A DNA stretch of 64,000 nt from UBA6623 sp965217195. GTDB taxonomy: Bacteria > Acidobacteriota > Terriglobia > Bryobacterales > UBA6623. The DNA lies in assembly GCA_965217195.1 (NCBI GenBank), contig CBDCHL010000003.1, positions 62,001 through 126,000 of the forward strand. The letters run 5' to 3'. Positions 8,002-16,444 of the stretch are shown here, piece after piece. Position 1 is the stretch's first letter, and each line of letters begins with the position of its first letter. The notes under the pieces were generated by a model that did no database searches, had not been told where the DNA came from, and saw nothing but the letters and a program-made list of their open reading frames with translations. The translations under genes were made by a program, and so were the position numbers.

Positions 8002-8074
8002 GTCGTTAGCCAAAACTACGTAGCCGTTTAGATTGAAGTGTTTGCGTCGAATCTCACTTGACAGCCAGGCCCGC
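8002..8074 (-). repeat. R1 repeat, right inverted arm
   Basis: This is the reverse-orientation copy of 5672-5744. It starts about 30 bp after the EF-hand stop codon and is followed by atacattggggtcatca, also similar to sequence near 2940. Confidence 0.8.
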
Positions 8075-8247
8075 ATACATTGGGGTCATCAGACGAATGC
8101 GTCCTCTACGCGGACCGCGGCGCTCCCCCGCCAACTGCAACTCGTGGTCGGCAAGTTACTTACGTCCCGGCTGTTGCACGGACGTGGCGAACCGTTAAAA
8201 TGGGGCTGTCCCTCGTAACACCGGCCGCTCTCTTTGTAACGGGAGCG

Positions 8248-10878
8248 ATGGTTAGAGTAATGCTGCGAGTCATGAAAAGGGCCGGGCCGGCTTTTCTGTT
8301 GGCGGCAGTCTGCCCGGTGGCCGCAACCGCCGACACCGTCGACTTCGACCGCGACATCCGCCCGATCTTCGAAACCCGCTGTCACGTCTGCCACAACGCC
8401 GAGACCCAGCAAAGCGAATTTCGACTCGACAGCCGCGAACACGCTTTGCGCGGCGGCGGGTCGGGTGTTCCCGCCATCATTCCCGGCGACAGCGCCGGCA
8501 GCATCCTTTATCGATACGTAGCCGGTCTCAACGAGAAGGTCGTCATGCCTCCGGTCGAACCGCGTTTGACCGGCGAGCAGGTCGAGCAAATCCGTCAATG
8601 GATTGACGAGGGCGCCCGGTGGCCCGAGGACGCCGAGGTTGACGCCGCGGATTCGGAGCCCTCGAAGTTCGACCAAGCGCGTGACCACTGGGCTTTCCAG
8701 CCGCGCGCGCAGCCTTCTCCACCGGCGTTGACCGACGACGCTGTAGCCCGCCGCGTACGCAACCCGATTGACGCTTTCGTCTTTGGGAAGCTCGAAGCCC
8801 GCGGTCGGCAACCCTCGCCGCCGGCACGTCCTCATCAGTTGCTGCGCCGCGTTTACTTGGACTTAGTCGGCTTACCTCCCAACCTCGACGAGCAGGAAGC
8901 CTTCCTTCGAGACCCAACACCGGGATCGCTCGATCGCGTCATTGAAGATCTCCTCGAACGCCCGACCTACGGCGAACGCTGGGCGCGCCACTGGCTCGAC
9001 CTCGTCCGCTACGCCGACACCAACGGCTACGAGCGCGACGCCATCAAGCCCTTGGTCTACCGTTATCGCGATTACGTGATTCGGTCCTTCAACGCGGACA
9101 AGCCCTTTGACCGCTTTGCGATTGAACAGCTCGCGGGCGACGAATTGCCCGGCGTATCCCCGGAAACCTTAATCGCAACCGGCTTTCACCGGCTTGGCCC
9201 GTGGGATGACGAGCCCGCCGACCCACTCACCGACCGTTACGACCAGCTCGACGACCTGGTTCGGACCACGTCGGAGGTTTTCCTCGGCCTTACGCTCGGC
9301 TGCGCGCGCTGTCACAACCACAAGTTCGAGCCCCTCACAGCACGCGATTACTACAGCATGGCGGCGATCTTCAATCCGCTGACACGCCCCCTGAAAGGGC
9401 GTACCGAACTCGTTCGCCCCATCGGGACACGCTCGGAATTAGACGCCCTGGAGGTGCGCGACGAGAAAATCCGGGCCCTCGAGGAAAAGATCGAAGCGAT
9501 CCGCGAGCAGGTGCAAACGGAGTTTCTCTCCAGCGGTAACAGCGCACTGCCGGCGCGGGCCGTGCGCGCCTATCTGACACCCGAAGCCGACAGGGATGCG
9601 GTCGAGCTATCGCTGGTTCGGGAGTTCCGCGAACAGCTGGACGCGGAACTCGAAAAGGCCGGCCCGCGCAGCGCTCGGAGTAAGGTCTTCGATATTGAGG
9701 ATCGCATTTGCGAACTTCGCGATGAGACGCCGACTCGCGATTCCGCCTATATCCTGCACGAGCCGCGTGGCACGCCTCCGGCGAGTCATCTGCTGATTCG
9801 CGGCAAGGCGTCCAATCCGGGTCCGGAAGTGCCGCCCGCTGTGCCGGCCGTTCTGTCGGAAGCGGCGCCTAGGTTCCCTTCCTGGGAGGGATCGAATCCC
9901 ACCACCCTGCGCCGCCTGTCCCTCGCTCGGTGGATCGCCGACTCCGACAATCCCTTGACGGCTCGGGTGATCGTCAACCGCGTTTGGCAATTTCACTTCG
10001 GCGAAGGAATCGTGCGAACACCCAGCGACTTCGGTCTGCAGGGCGACCCCCCGACGCACCCCCAACTTCTCGACTGGCTGGCGAACTGGTTCATCGAGCA
10101 CGGCTGGTCTCTCAAGAAACTTCACCGGCTCATCATGGCCAGCAACACCTATCGGATGAGCAAGGAATGGGACCCCGCATCCGGCGCCGAGGATCCCGAC
10201 AACCGACTGTTTTGGCGTGTTCCTTATCGGCGGCTCGAAGTGGAGGCGATCCGTGACTCGATGCTGGCAGTCAGCGGACGCCTGAAGCCGCAAATGTACG
10301 GCCCCCCGATGTACCCCTACGTTCCCCCGGCCGCGCTCGAGGGCTCCAGCGACCCCGACAAAATCTGGCGCCCCTTCGACGAAGAGGACGCCTCCCGCCG
10401 CACGATCTACGCCTTTGTGAAGCGCTCAATGATCGTCCCGATGCTCGAAGTGCTTGACCTGTGCGACACGACGAAGTCCTCCGCCAAGCGAATCAATACC
10501 GCCGTGGCGACCCAGGCCTTGACGCTTTTCAACGGAGAATTCGTCAACCGCCAAGCCCGACACCTGGCCGAGCGTTTGGTGAGGGAAGCGGGCGACGACC
10601 CCGTCGATCAAATCGAGCGCGCCTATCGCCTGGCCTTCGCCCGACCGCCGACGGCGGATGAACAGCGATCGCTGCTCTCGTTTCTGGAAGACGAGTCGAG
10701 CAGGCGGATGACCGAGGCGGGCGGCGGCGCCGATCCCAAGCGCGATGGCGAAGAGGCGTCACAGGAACCGCTGGTGAACCTTCAATGGGAGGGAACCTTC
10801 GGGGGAGACAAGCTGAGAGCTTGTCTCAACTGTGGACTAGGACCGGCAAGAGTGCCGGTCGCTACCGCGGACGAGTGA
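8248..10878 (+). CDS. PSD1-type cytochrome protein (PSCyt1-DUF1549-DUF1553)
   Basis: This is an exported protein of about 876 aa. A hydrophobic signal region (PAFLLAAVCPVAATA) precedes DFDRDIRPIFETRCHVCHNA, a c-type haem motif CHVCH at residues 45-49 in a planctomycete-type cytochrome domain. DUF1549 follows (LLRRVYLDLVGLPPN, YGERWARHWLDLVRYADTNG, CARCHNHKFEPL), then DUF1553 (RLSLARWIADSDNPLTARV, VNRVWQFHFGEGIVRTPSDF, RLEVEAIRDSMLAVSG). The start is chosen at ATG 8248 after GGGAG; ATGs at 8260 and 8272 are possible. The usual C-terminal ending (LNSNEFVYVD-like) is absent. Instead the last roughly 35 codons run through two hairpins at 10805-10860. The function is unknown; such genes pair with DUF1501 genes and are linked by genome context to polysaccharide-degrading lifestyles. 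Confidence 0.9.
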   Translation: MVRVMLRVMKRAGPAFLLAAVCPVAATADTVDFDRDIRPIFETRCHVCHNAETQQSEFRLDSREHALRGGGSGVPAIIPGDSAGSILYRYVAGLNEKVVMPPVEPRLTGEQVEQIRQWIDEGARWPEDAEVDAADSEPSKFDQARDHWAFQPRAQPSPPALTDDAVARRVRNPIDAFVFGKLEARGRQPSPPARPHQLLRRVYLDLVGLPPNLDEQEAFLRDPTPGSLDRVIEDLLERPTYGERWARHWLDLVRYADTNGYERDAIKPLVYRYRDYVIRSFNADKPFDRFAIEQLAGDELPGVSPETLIATGFHRLGPWDDEPADPLTDRYDQLDDLVRTTSEVFLGLTLGCARCHNHKFEPLTARDYYSMAAIFNPLTRPLKGRTELVRPIGTRSELDALEVRDEKIRALEEKIEAIREQVQTEFLSSGNSALPARAVRAYLTPEADRDAVELSLVREFREQLDAELEKAGPRSARSKVFDIEDRICELRDETPTRDSAYILHEPRGTPPASHLLIRGKASNPGPEVPPAVPAVLSEAAPRFPSWEGSNPTTLRRLSLARWIADSDNPLTARVIVNRVWQFHFGEGIVRTPSDFGLQGDPPTHPQLLDWLANWFIEHGWSLKKLHRLIMASNTYRMSKEWDPASGAEDPDNRLFWRVPYRRLEVEAIRDSMLAVSGRLKPQMYGPPMYPYVPPAALEGSSDPDKIWRPFDEEDASRRTIYAFVKRSMIVPMLEVLDLCDTTKSSAKRINTAVATQALTLFNGEFVNRQARHLAERLVREAGDDPVDQIERAYRLAFARPPTADEQRSLLSFLEDESSRRMTEAGGGADPKRDGEEASQEPLVNLQWEGTFGGDKLRACLNCGLGPARVPVATADE
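10805..10860. repeat. Double palindrome inside the 3' end of the PSD1-type gene
   Basis: Hairpin 1 has perfect arms GAGACAAGCT (10805-10814) and AGCTTGTCTC (10818-10827). Hairpin 2 has arms GACCGGC (10841-10847) and GCCGGTC (10854-10860). Back-to-back short palindromes of this kind are typical of REP elements, but this pair is translated as the C-terminus of the upstream protein. Confidence 0.75.
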
Positions 10879-10890
10879 TATGATCTGCGT

Positions 10891-12348
10891 ATGAAACGGT
10901 CCGAGAATCATAGTCGGAGAGAGTTCCTGGCCAACACCGGCGCCGGGTTCGGGGCTCTCGCTCTGATCGACCTGCTTTCTCGTGACGGGTTCTTTTCGTC
11001 GCAGGCTCACGCGGCTTCCGCGACGGCATCCTCTGGGGCGAAGAGCGTGCTCGCCAACCGCCCGCCTCACTTCCCCACCAAAGCGAAACACGTTGTCTTC
11101 CTGTTCATGAACGGCGCCCCCAGCCAGGTCGACACGTTCGACCCCAAGCCGGCGCTGACGAAATTCAACGGCAGCCCCTACCAGGGCGACACCGTGATCG
11201 GTTCCAACAACCGTCCCATCGGTCATTTGATGCAGTCCCCGTTCGAGTTCGCCAAGCACGGACAAAGCGGACTCGAAATCAGCAGCCTTTTCCCGAACAT
11301 TGCCAAGCACGCCGATGATTTGTGCGTCATCCGATCGTTGCAAACCGATACGGCCGCGCATGCTTCCGGTTGCATTCAGATGAACACGGGCAACGTCGTG
11401 ATCGGCAAGCCGAGTTTGGGGTCCTGGTTGGGCTATGGCTTGGGAACTGAAAGTGATGATTTGCCCGGCTTTGTCGTGATGACCGACCCGCGCGGCGGGC
11501 CGATCGGGAGCGCTTCGAACTGGAGCGCCGGCTTCATGCCGGCGGCCTACCAAGGCACCCTGTTTCGCAGCGGCGGCTCGCCGTTGTTGAACCTCGAAAC
11601 GCCGCGCGGGGTCACCGATCAAACTCAGCGACACGCGTTGGACCTTCTCAAGAATCTGAACGAGTCCCACCAACAACGGCATGCGGGCGATTCCGAACTC
11701 GAGGCGCGCATCCATTCGTATGAGTTGGCGTATCGCATGCAGACCACCGCCGCCGAGGCGGTCGATCTGGACGTCGAGAGCCGGCAAACACAAGAAATGT
11801 ACGGCCTCCACACGAAGCTGACCGAGGACTTCGGCCGCAAGTGTCTGATCACGCGGCGGCTGATCGAACGCGGCGTGCGGTTCATTCAACTCTATTCGGG
11901 CGGCGGTCACATTGAAGACACCTGGGACGGCCATAACGACTGCATCTCGAACCACACGCTCCACGCGGGGGAGACCGACCAGCCGATCGGCGCCCTTATC
12001 TCCGATTTGAAGCGCGCGGGCCTATGGGATGAAACGCTGATTGTTTGGGGCGGAGAGTTCGGCCGCACGCCGACCAGCGAGGGAGTCGGCAAGCCGGGTC
12101 GCGATCACAACTGGCTCGGCTTCAGCATGTGGCTCGCGGGCGCCGGCGTAAAAGGCGGGCAGGCGATCGGAGCGACCGACGAGCTGGGTTTTCGGGCCGT
12201 CGAGGACCCCTGGCACGTTTCGGACCTGCATGCCACTATCCTTCATTTGATGGGGCTCGATCACACCAAACTGACCTATTTTTCCCAAGGCCTCGACCAA
12301 CGACTCACCGGCGTCCGAGGCGAGGTGATTCGTAAAGCACTCGCCTGA
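10891..12348 (+). CDS. DUF1501 protein, Tat-exported, sulfatase-like fold
   Basis: This 485-aa protein opens with a twin-arginine signal (SRREFLANTGAGFGALAL). The DUF1501 signatures include FLFMNGAPSQVDTFDPKPAL, IGHLMQSPFEF, DDLCVIRSLQTD, RFIQLYSGGGHIEDTWDGH and a C-terminal VWGGEFGRTP with GRDHNW. The fold belongs to the alkaline phosphatase/sulfatase superfamily, but the substrate of DUF1501 proteins is not established. It starts 12 bp after the DUF1549/DUF1553 gene on the same strand. That is the standard pairing of these families and implies cotranscription and a shared envelope role. Confidence 0.92.
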   Translation: MKRSENHSRREFLANTGAGFGALALIDLLSRDGFFSSQAHAASATASSGAKSVLANRPPHFPTKAKHVVFLFMNGAPSQVDTFDPKPALTKFNGSPYQGDTVIGSNNRPIGHLMQSPFEFAKHGQSGLEISSLFPNIAKHADDLCVIRSLQTDTAAHASGCIQMNTGNVVIGKPSLGSWLGYGLGTESDDLPGFVVMTDPRGGPIGSASNWSAGFMPAAYQGTLFRSGGSPLLNLETPRGVTDQTQRHALDLLKNLNESHQQRHAGDSELEARIHSYELAYRMQTTAAEAVDLDVESRQTQEMYGLHTKLTEDFGRKCLITRRLIERGVRFIQLYSGGGHIEDTWDGHNDCISNHTLHAGETDQPIGALISDLKRAGLWDETLIVWGGEFGRTPTSEGVGKPGRDHNWLGFSMWLAGAGVKGGQAIGATDELGFRAVEDPWHVSDLHATILHLMGLDHTKLTYFSQGLDQRLTGVRGEVIRKALA

Positions 12349-12785
12349 TCCGGCGCCGCGGAGACAATGATGGGGTTCCGGGCACTTCAACCGATCAAGT
12401 GGTGCGACTGAGATTCCGAGCCAATCCGGGGAGGACTCTCTTCGTTGGGGCTGTACCACGTCAGCGGCATTCCGGCCGAACGGACAATCACTTCCGAGCC
12501 GACAATGGGGAGGAGTTCTTGGACGTATACCACTTTTCGGCCTGCGACGAGGCGGTCTTAGTCGATCCAGTCGCAGGCGATTCTTCGCAGGTCTTGAAAA
12601 CAGGCTCTCCCAACGGATATGAGGGATGATCATGAGGGTTGGCTTGGAGTCGGGTGAGGGAGTGGCGAACCCGATTGCTGAGCCGGCGCGGTGAACGCGA
12701 CGAGCACGAAACCTTGGGAAGAGCGTTACCTGACGTGACATGTTTGCCTCCTCGGGATCGGACTCGTTGTCTTCCGCGAAACGGG
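12349..12785. other. Unassigned gap with a possible decayed minus-strand gene
   Basis: No gene is assigned. On the minus strand an ATG at 12741 follows an excellent gaggagg site, but its frame becomes arginine-rich and unlike a protein. A different minus frame at about 12402-12575 reads like real coding (VYVQELLPIVGSEVIVRSAG, then PLTWYSPNEE) and ends in a stop. The two could be parts of a frameshifted gene that I do not recognise. Confidence 0.35.
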
Positions 12786-13334
12786 CTACGCCTCGGCAAC
12801 TTCAGGTCGCCGGTTGATTCTCGGATCCGTGAACACGTCCGCGTCGTCGGTGCTGCGGGTGGAAAACTCCGAGACGATCGCCCCCTCCGGTCCGGCTTGA
12901 AACCAATGGGGAGTGTCGGGGGAGAGGGTGTACTGCTCGCCCGGCTTGAGACAAACCTCGTGTAGGACCGTGTAGTAGTCTTCGGAGCCTTTGGGCGCCC
13001 GGCAGGACGCCGGTGAAGCAGGTTCTCCCGACACATAGAGGTAGACGGATCCCCAGCGGCAGCGGAATGTCTCCTCCTTGCCGGGAACGCCCTCCACGGT
13101 CGGATGCAGATGCTCCGGGCAGGTCTGCCCCCCGAACATAATGATTTCCTTGGCGCAGCACCGCTCCGTGTTGATGTAGGTGATGATTTCGAGCCCTGTC
13201 GTCTCAAGTTCTCCGAGGCCGAAATCAGCCACTTCAAGACGCCCGCGCTCCTCGGGCGTGATTACAATTCCCGCCCGTTGCAGCAAGGCAACCGAGCGCT
13301 CGACGGCTTGTTCGTACTCTTTTCGTTCAATCAT
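12786..13334 (-). CDS. D-lyxose isomerase-like cupin enzyme
   Basis: This 182-aa single-domain cupin resembles the YdaE/D-lyxose ketol-isomerase family. It has the metal-binding style FGGQTCPEHLHP, KEETFRCRWGSVYLYV, LKPGEQYTLSPDTPHWF and AIVSEFSTRSTDDADVFTDP. Known members interconvert D-lyxose and D-xylulose or D-mannose and D-fructose with a divalent metal. It overlaps the upstream aldolase stop by 4 nt (ATGA), so the two are translationally coupled. It is the last gene of a six-gene minus-strand operon. The isomerase activity is inferred from family and context; the exact sugar is not known. Confidence 0.8.
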   Translation of the reverse strand: MIERKEYEQAVERSVALLQRAGIVITPEERGRLEVADFGLGELETTGLEIITYINTERCCAKEIIMFGGQTCPEHLHPTVEGVPGKEETFRCRWGSVYLYVSGEPASPASCRAPKGSEDYYTVLHEVCLKPGEQYTLSPDTPHWFQAGPEGAIVSEFSTRSTDDADVFTDPRINRRPEVAEA

Positions 13335-14224
13335 GGATCCTCCTGGTTGCTCGATCGAAGACTTCGCAGTAAACCCTTCACCGTTTCTTTTACGGCGTTG
13401 CGCCCGGCGACCATGATGTCTTGCTCGCCTCCCATGCCCAAAAACGGATGAGGGCTCATTGGCGTGTGGTAGGCGGCCAGTTTGTGCCGCGCCGCTTCGA
13501 GATAGGCTTGCTTGAGAATTGTGCCGTAGTTGAATTTCACCACGCCCAACTCGATCATCCGGCCCGCTTGATCGAGCGGGATACCGGTGCCGCCATGAAG
13601 GACCAAGGGAATGTCGACACGGTCACGGATTCGGCGCAAGACATCGAAATCCAAGCCGGCCTTTCCTTCCGTGAGGATGTGAACGTTACCCGCCGCCACC
13701 GCCAAGGCGTCAATGTTCGTTTCGCGCACGAACCGGCTCGCCTCATTGGGATCGGTAAGGCGTCCGTTTGCCCCAGCGCCCTCGGTGCCATGGGGTAGCC
13801 GTCCGACCTGCGCCTCCACCGCTATGCCTTTGGAGTGAGCGATTTCCACCACGTCCCGCACCAAGCGGAGATACTGATCGGGTTCCATGTCTTCGGACTC
13901 CGGCATGACCGCGTTAAAACCCAAATCCATCGCCTGTTTGATCTGTTGCAAATCCCCGCTTTCGTTAAACAAGAACCCGACGGAGACCGTGGAACGCTCC
14001 AGCGCGAGCCGAAGACCGGCGTAGAAAGCAAGTGACTCAGGCGAGCGGCGGCCCGGGTGGCGCAAGAATCCGCCATTGAAACCGGTGATAACGGGGGCCC
14101 GCTCTTCTTCCGCTGCCTGCACGACTGCCTGGAACGACTCGAGATTCCAGGACTCGAAATATCCCAGGGCGTAGCCGCCCTTTCGAGCATCAGCCAGCAG
14201 TTTCTGGAGGGGCACTAACGGCAT
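13331..14224 (-). CDS. Class II aldolase-family protein lacking the usual Asp-His pair
   Basis: This 297-aa protein belongs to the fructose-bisphosphate/tagatose-bisphosphate class II aldolase family: KGGYALGYFESWNLESFQAVV, DLGFNAVMPES, AHSKGIAVEAQVG, VAAGNVHI, IPLVLHGGTGIP and VKFNYGT. Two of the expected zinc-ligand histidines are present (GNVH and VLHGG). At the place of the family motif HLDHG, which holds the catalytic Asp and first zinc His, it reads FLFNESG. The enzyme should therefore use a different metal site or mechanism, or a different substrate. It is coupled to the isomerase (4-nt overlap) and lies 61 bp after the PfkB kinase gene. Confidence 0.85.
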   Translation of the reverse strand: MPLVPLQKLLADARKGGYALGYFESWNLESFQAVVQAAEEERAPVITGFNGGFLRHPGRRSPESLAFYAGLRLALERSTVSVGFLFNESGDLQQIKQAMDLGFNAVMPESEDMEPDQYLRLVRDVVEIAHSKGIAVEAQVGRLPHGTEGAGANGRLTDPNEASRFVRETNIDALAVAAGNVHILTEGKAGLDFDVLRRIRDRVDIPLVLHGGTGIPLDQAGRMIELGVVKFNYGTILKQAYLEAARHKLAAYHTPMSPHPFLGMGGEQDIMVAGRNAVKETVKGLLRSLRSSNQEDP

Positions 14225-14285
14225 CGTCGGTTCTCGGAATCACTTGCACGCAATCCAGCCGAATACCAGGCCGGCGGCGGTTTCC

Positions 14286-15254
14286 TTAGCTCACCTGGCC
14301 GGTTGCGGCTTGTTCCATCTCGGCTTCCTGAATAAACGCCAACGCTTCCACCATGTTGAACACTCCGGCCGTGCAGCCCACCGCCCGGGTGCAAGAGGCT
14401 CCCACCGCGCTTGCCATTTGCAGCGCTCGCTCCAAGGGCCACTCCTCGAGCAGGCCGGTGATCAGCCCGGCCGCGAAGGCATCCCCGGCGCCCGAGCCGT
14501 CAACCGCCTCCATCCGGTAGCCGCTTACCTCCACGGCCGAACCATTGCGAAACAGGAGCGCGCCTTGCGGGCCTCGCGTGATCACAACCGCGCCGTCCGG
14601 ATGGAAACGAGACAAAGACTCGCCTTGGACCCGCGGGTCGACGGCGCCGGTCAACATGCGGGCTTCATCTTCGTTGGGCAAAAAATAGTCGACGTACGGT
14701 AACAGCGGCTCGACCTGTTTCATCAAATCCGTCAAGCCGGCGGGCACGATGATGTCCAAGACGGTTATCAGCGATTTCCGTTTTGCCTCGCGCAGAAAGC
14801 CCGCCAACTCGTCCGGGTCCAGGCCGGGCAAGCCGAGATACCCGCCCACGTAGACCACGCGTCCACTGTCTAGAATGGAGCGGTCGATGTCGGCCATAGT
14901 GAAGTCCGCGTTCGATCCCGTGTAGTGCAGGTAGCGCCGGTCTTGTCCCTGGATGTTCAAGATGAACGTCTGAGACGTGGGATGGGCGCGACTGCCGCGT
15001 TTCACGTGTGTGGCGTCGATCCCAAGCCTGTTGAGATCGCTGATGACAAAGTCGCCGAAGTCGTCCGGACCGACCTTGCCAACGACCGTCACCTTCCGCC
15101 CCAGTCGCCTCAGACTAGCGGCGGTGTTGGCGGCGCAGCCTCCGACGCTGAGCAGGAAACGATCGGTCAGCTTCAGTTCGCCTTCTCGCGGCAGTTCATC
15201 GAGCGGACCGGAGAAAATATCCGCAATCAACAGCCCGATGCAGATGACGTCCAT
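14286..15254 (-). CDS. PfkB/ribokinase-family sugar kinase
   Basis: This 322-aa cytoplasmic kinase has the two PfkB signatures: GGCAANTAASLRRLG near residue 38 and DGSGAGDAFAAG near 255, the latter with the catalytic Asp and anion hole. The ATP-binding side is visible as PNEDEARMLTG and VVITRGPQGALL. The family phosphorylates sugars, nucleosides or sugar phosphates. Its place between a 2-oxoacid dehydrogenase and an aldolase plus lyxose-type isomerase suggests that it phosphorylates a ketopentose or ketohexose before aldol cleavage. It starts 63 bp after the E1beta gene. Confidence 0.9.
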   Translation of the reverse strand: MDVICIGLLIADIFSGPLDELPREGELKLTDRFLLSVGGCAANTAASLRRLGRKVTVVGKVGPDDFGDFVISDLNRLGIDATHVKRGSRAHPTSQTFILNIQGQDRRYLHYTGSNADFTMADIDRSILDSGRVVYVGGYLGLPGLDPDELAGFLREAKRKSLITVLDIIVPAGLTDLMKQVEPLLPYVDYFLPNEDEARMLTGAVDPRVQGESLSRFHPDGAVVITRGPQGALLFRNGSAVEVSGYRMEAVDGSGAGDAFAAGLITGLLEEWPLERALQMASAVGASCTRAVGCTAGVFNMVEALAFIQEAEMEQAATGQVS

Positions 15255-15317
15255 TTCGACCTTCGGTCAGCCCGACCCTTCCGGCCGTTTCTTCCTGCTG
15301 CTTCGCTTCTAAACCGA

Positions 15318-16373
15318 TCAGCCCGTCAGTTCCCGTGCCGTCGCAATGATTCTCTCGACCGACGGGACATAGTAATCTTCCATGACCGGTGCGAAGGGCA
15401 CCGGCGTGTCAGGCGCGGCCAGCCTGCGGATCGGCGCTTCCAGATATCCGAGGCAGGTGTCCGCCGCCCTGGCAGCGACCTCCGCTCCCCATCCACCGCT
15501 CAGATTGCCTTCCTCGACGATCATCAGCCGCCCCGTCTTCTCTACTGACTCGAACAGGAGCGGCCAATCGAAGGGAACCAAACTTCGGGCGTCGATCACT
15601 TCCGCCGAGATGCCGTGTTCTTGCAGAATCGTTGCGGCCTGCATCGCTCGGTGTGTCATCAGCAGGCTCCCGACGATCGTGATATCGTTCCCGGGCCGGA
15701 CGACCTTGGCGGTTCCCAGCGGAATCAGGTATTCCTCTTCGGGGACGTGGCCGAACACTTGCAAACCGCCCGCTTCCTTGCGCGCTCCCTTACTGCCATA
15801 GAGCAATTTGTGCTCGAAGAAAACGACCGGGTTATCGTCGCGGATGGCCGACTTCAGCATGCCCTTGGCGTCATAGGGCGTGGAAGGGCAGGCCACTTTC
15901 AGCCCGGGCACGTGAGTGAAGAAGGCCTCGGTCGATTGGCTATGTTGCGCGGCCCGGGTTGTGGCACCGACGGGCGCCCGGAAGACCATGGGGACCGTGA
16001 GCTTGCCGCCGGACATGTAACGCATCTTGGCGGCATGGTTAGCCAATTGGTCCATCGCCAGAAAGAGAAAGTCGCCGTATTGGACGTCGGCTACCGGCCG
16101 CATCCCGCCCAACGCGGCTCCGGCCGCTACTCCGGCGATAGCGGCCTCTGAGATCGGAGTGTCGCGCACACGGTCGTGTCCGAATTCCTTTTCCAAACCG
16201 AGCGTCACCGTGAAGGCGCCGCCGAAGCCGCCTTCCACGCCGATGTCCTCGCCCATGAGAAACACACGCTCGTCACGGCGCATCTCTTCCCGAAGCGCCT
16301 CACGGAGGGCCTCCACAATGGAGAGTTCACGGGTCTCCTGCGAATCGGTCGTAACGGTTTTGCTGGTCCGCAT
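15318..16373 (-). CDS. 2-oxoacid dehydrogenase E1 component, beta subunit
   Basis: This 351-aa protein is a transketolase-like E1beta of the PdhB/AcoB/BkdB class: REALREEMRRDERVFLMGED, RDTPISEAAIAGVAAGAALG, RPVADVQYGDFLFLAMDQL, PMVFRAPVGATTRAAQHSQS and the C-terminal VEEGNLSGGWGAEVAARA. With E1alpha it forms the thiamine-diphosphate active site that decarboxylates a 2-oxoacid (or acetoin) and acetylates the lipoyl domain of E2. It follows E1alpha by 71 bp. Confidence 0.93.
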   Translation of the reverse strand: MRTSKTVTTDSQETRELSIVEALREALREEMRRDERVFLMGEDIGVEGGFGGAFTVTLGLEKEFGHDRVRDTPISEAAIAGVAAGAALGGMRPVADVQYGDFLFLAMDQLANHAAKMRYMSGGKLTVPMVFRAPVGATTRAAQHSQSTEAFFTHVPGLKVACPSTPYDAKGMLKSAIRDDNPVVFFEHKLLYGSKGARKEAGGLQVFGHVPEEEYLIPLGTAKVVRPGNDITIVGSLLMTHRAMQAATILQEHGISAEVIDARSLVPFDWPLLFESVEKTGRLMIVEEGNLSGGWGAEVAARAADTCLGYLEAPIRRLAAPDTPVPFAPVMEDYYVPSVERIIATARELTG

Positions 16374-16444
16374 TTCTCACCACCTGACGGCCGAAGCACG
16401 CGACAGGCCCGCCATTGCTTCGTTACGCTTGCTCGCCCTGCTCA

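Noticed and set aside
472..8074. R1 repeats as integron attC sites
   Set aside because: Spacing and size were suggestive, but there is no GTTRRRY/RYYYAAC core pair and no internal dyad; no integrase is visible.
9607..10293. 228-aa minus-strand frame inside the DUF1549/DUF1553 gene
   Set aside because: Lies wholly antisense to conserved DUF1553 motifs and has no recognisable features.
10837..11964. 375-aa minus-strand frame opposite the DUF1501 gene
   Set aside because: High-GC antisense frame; the plus strand has the Tat signal and DUF1501 motifs.
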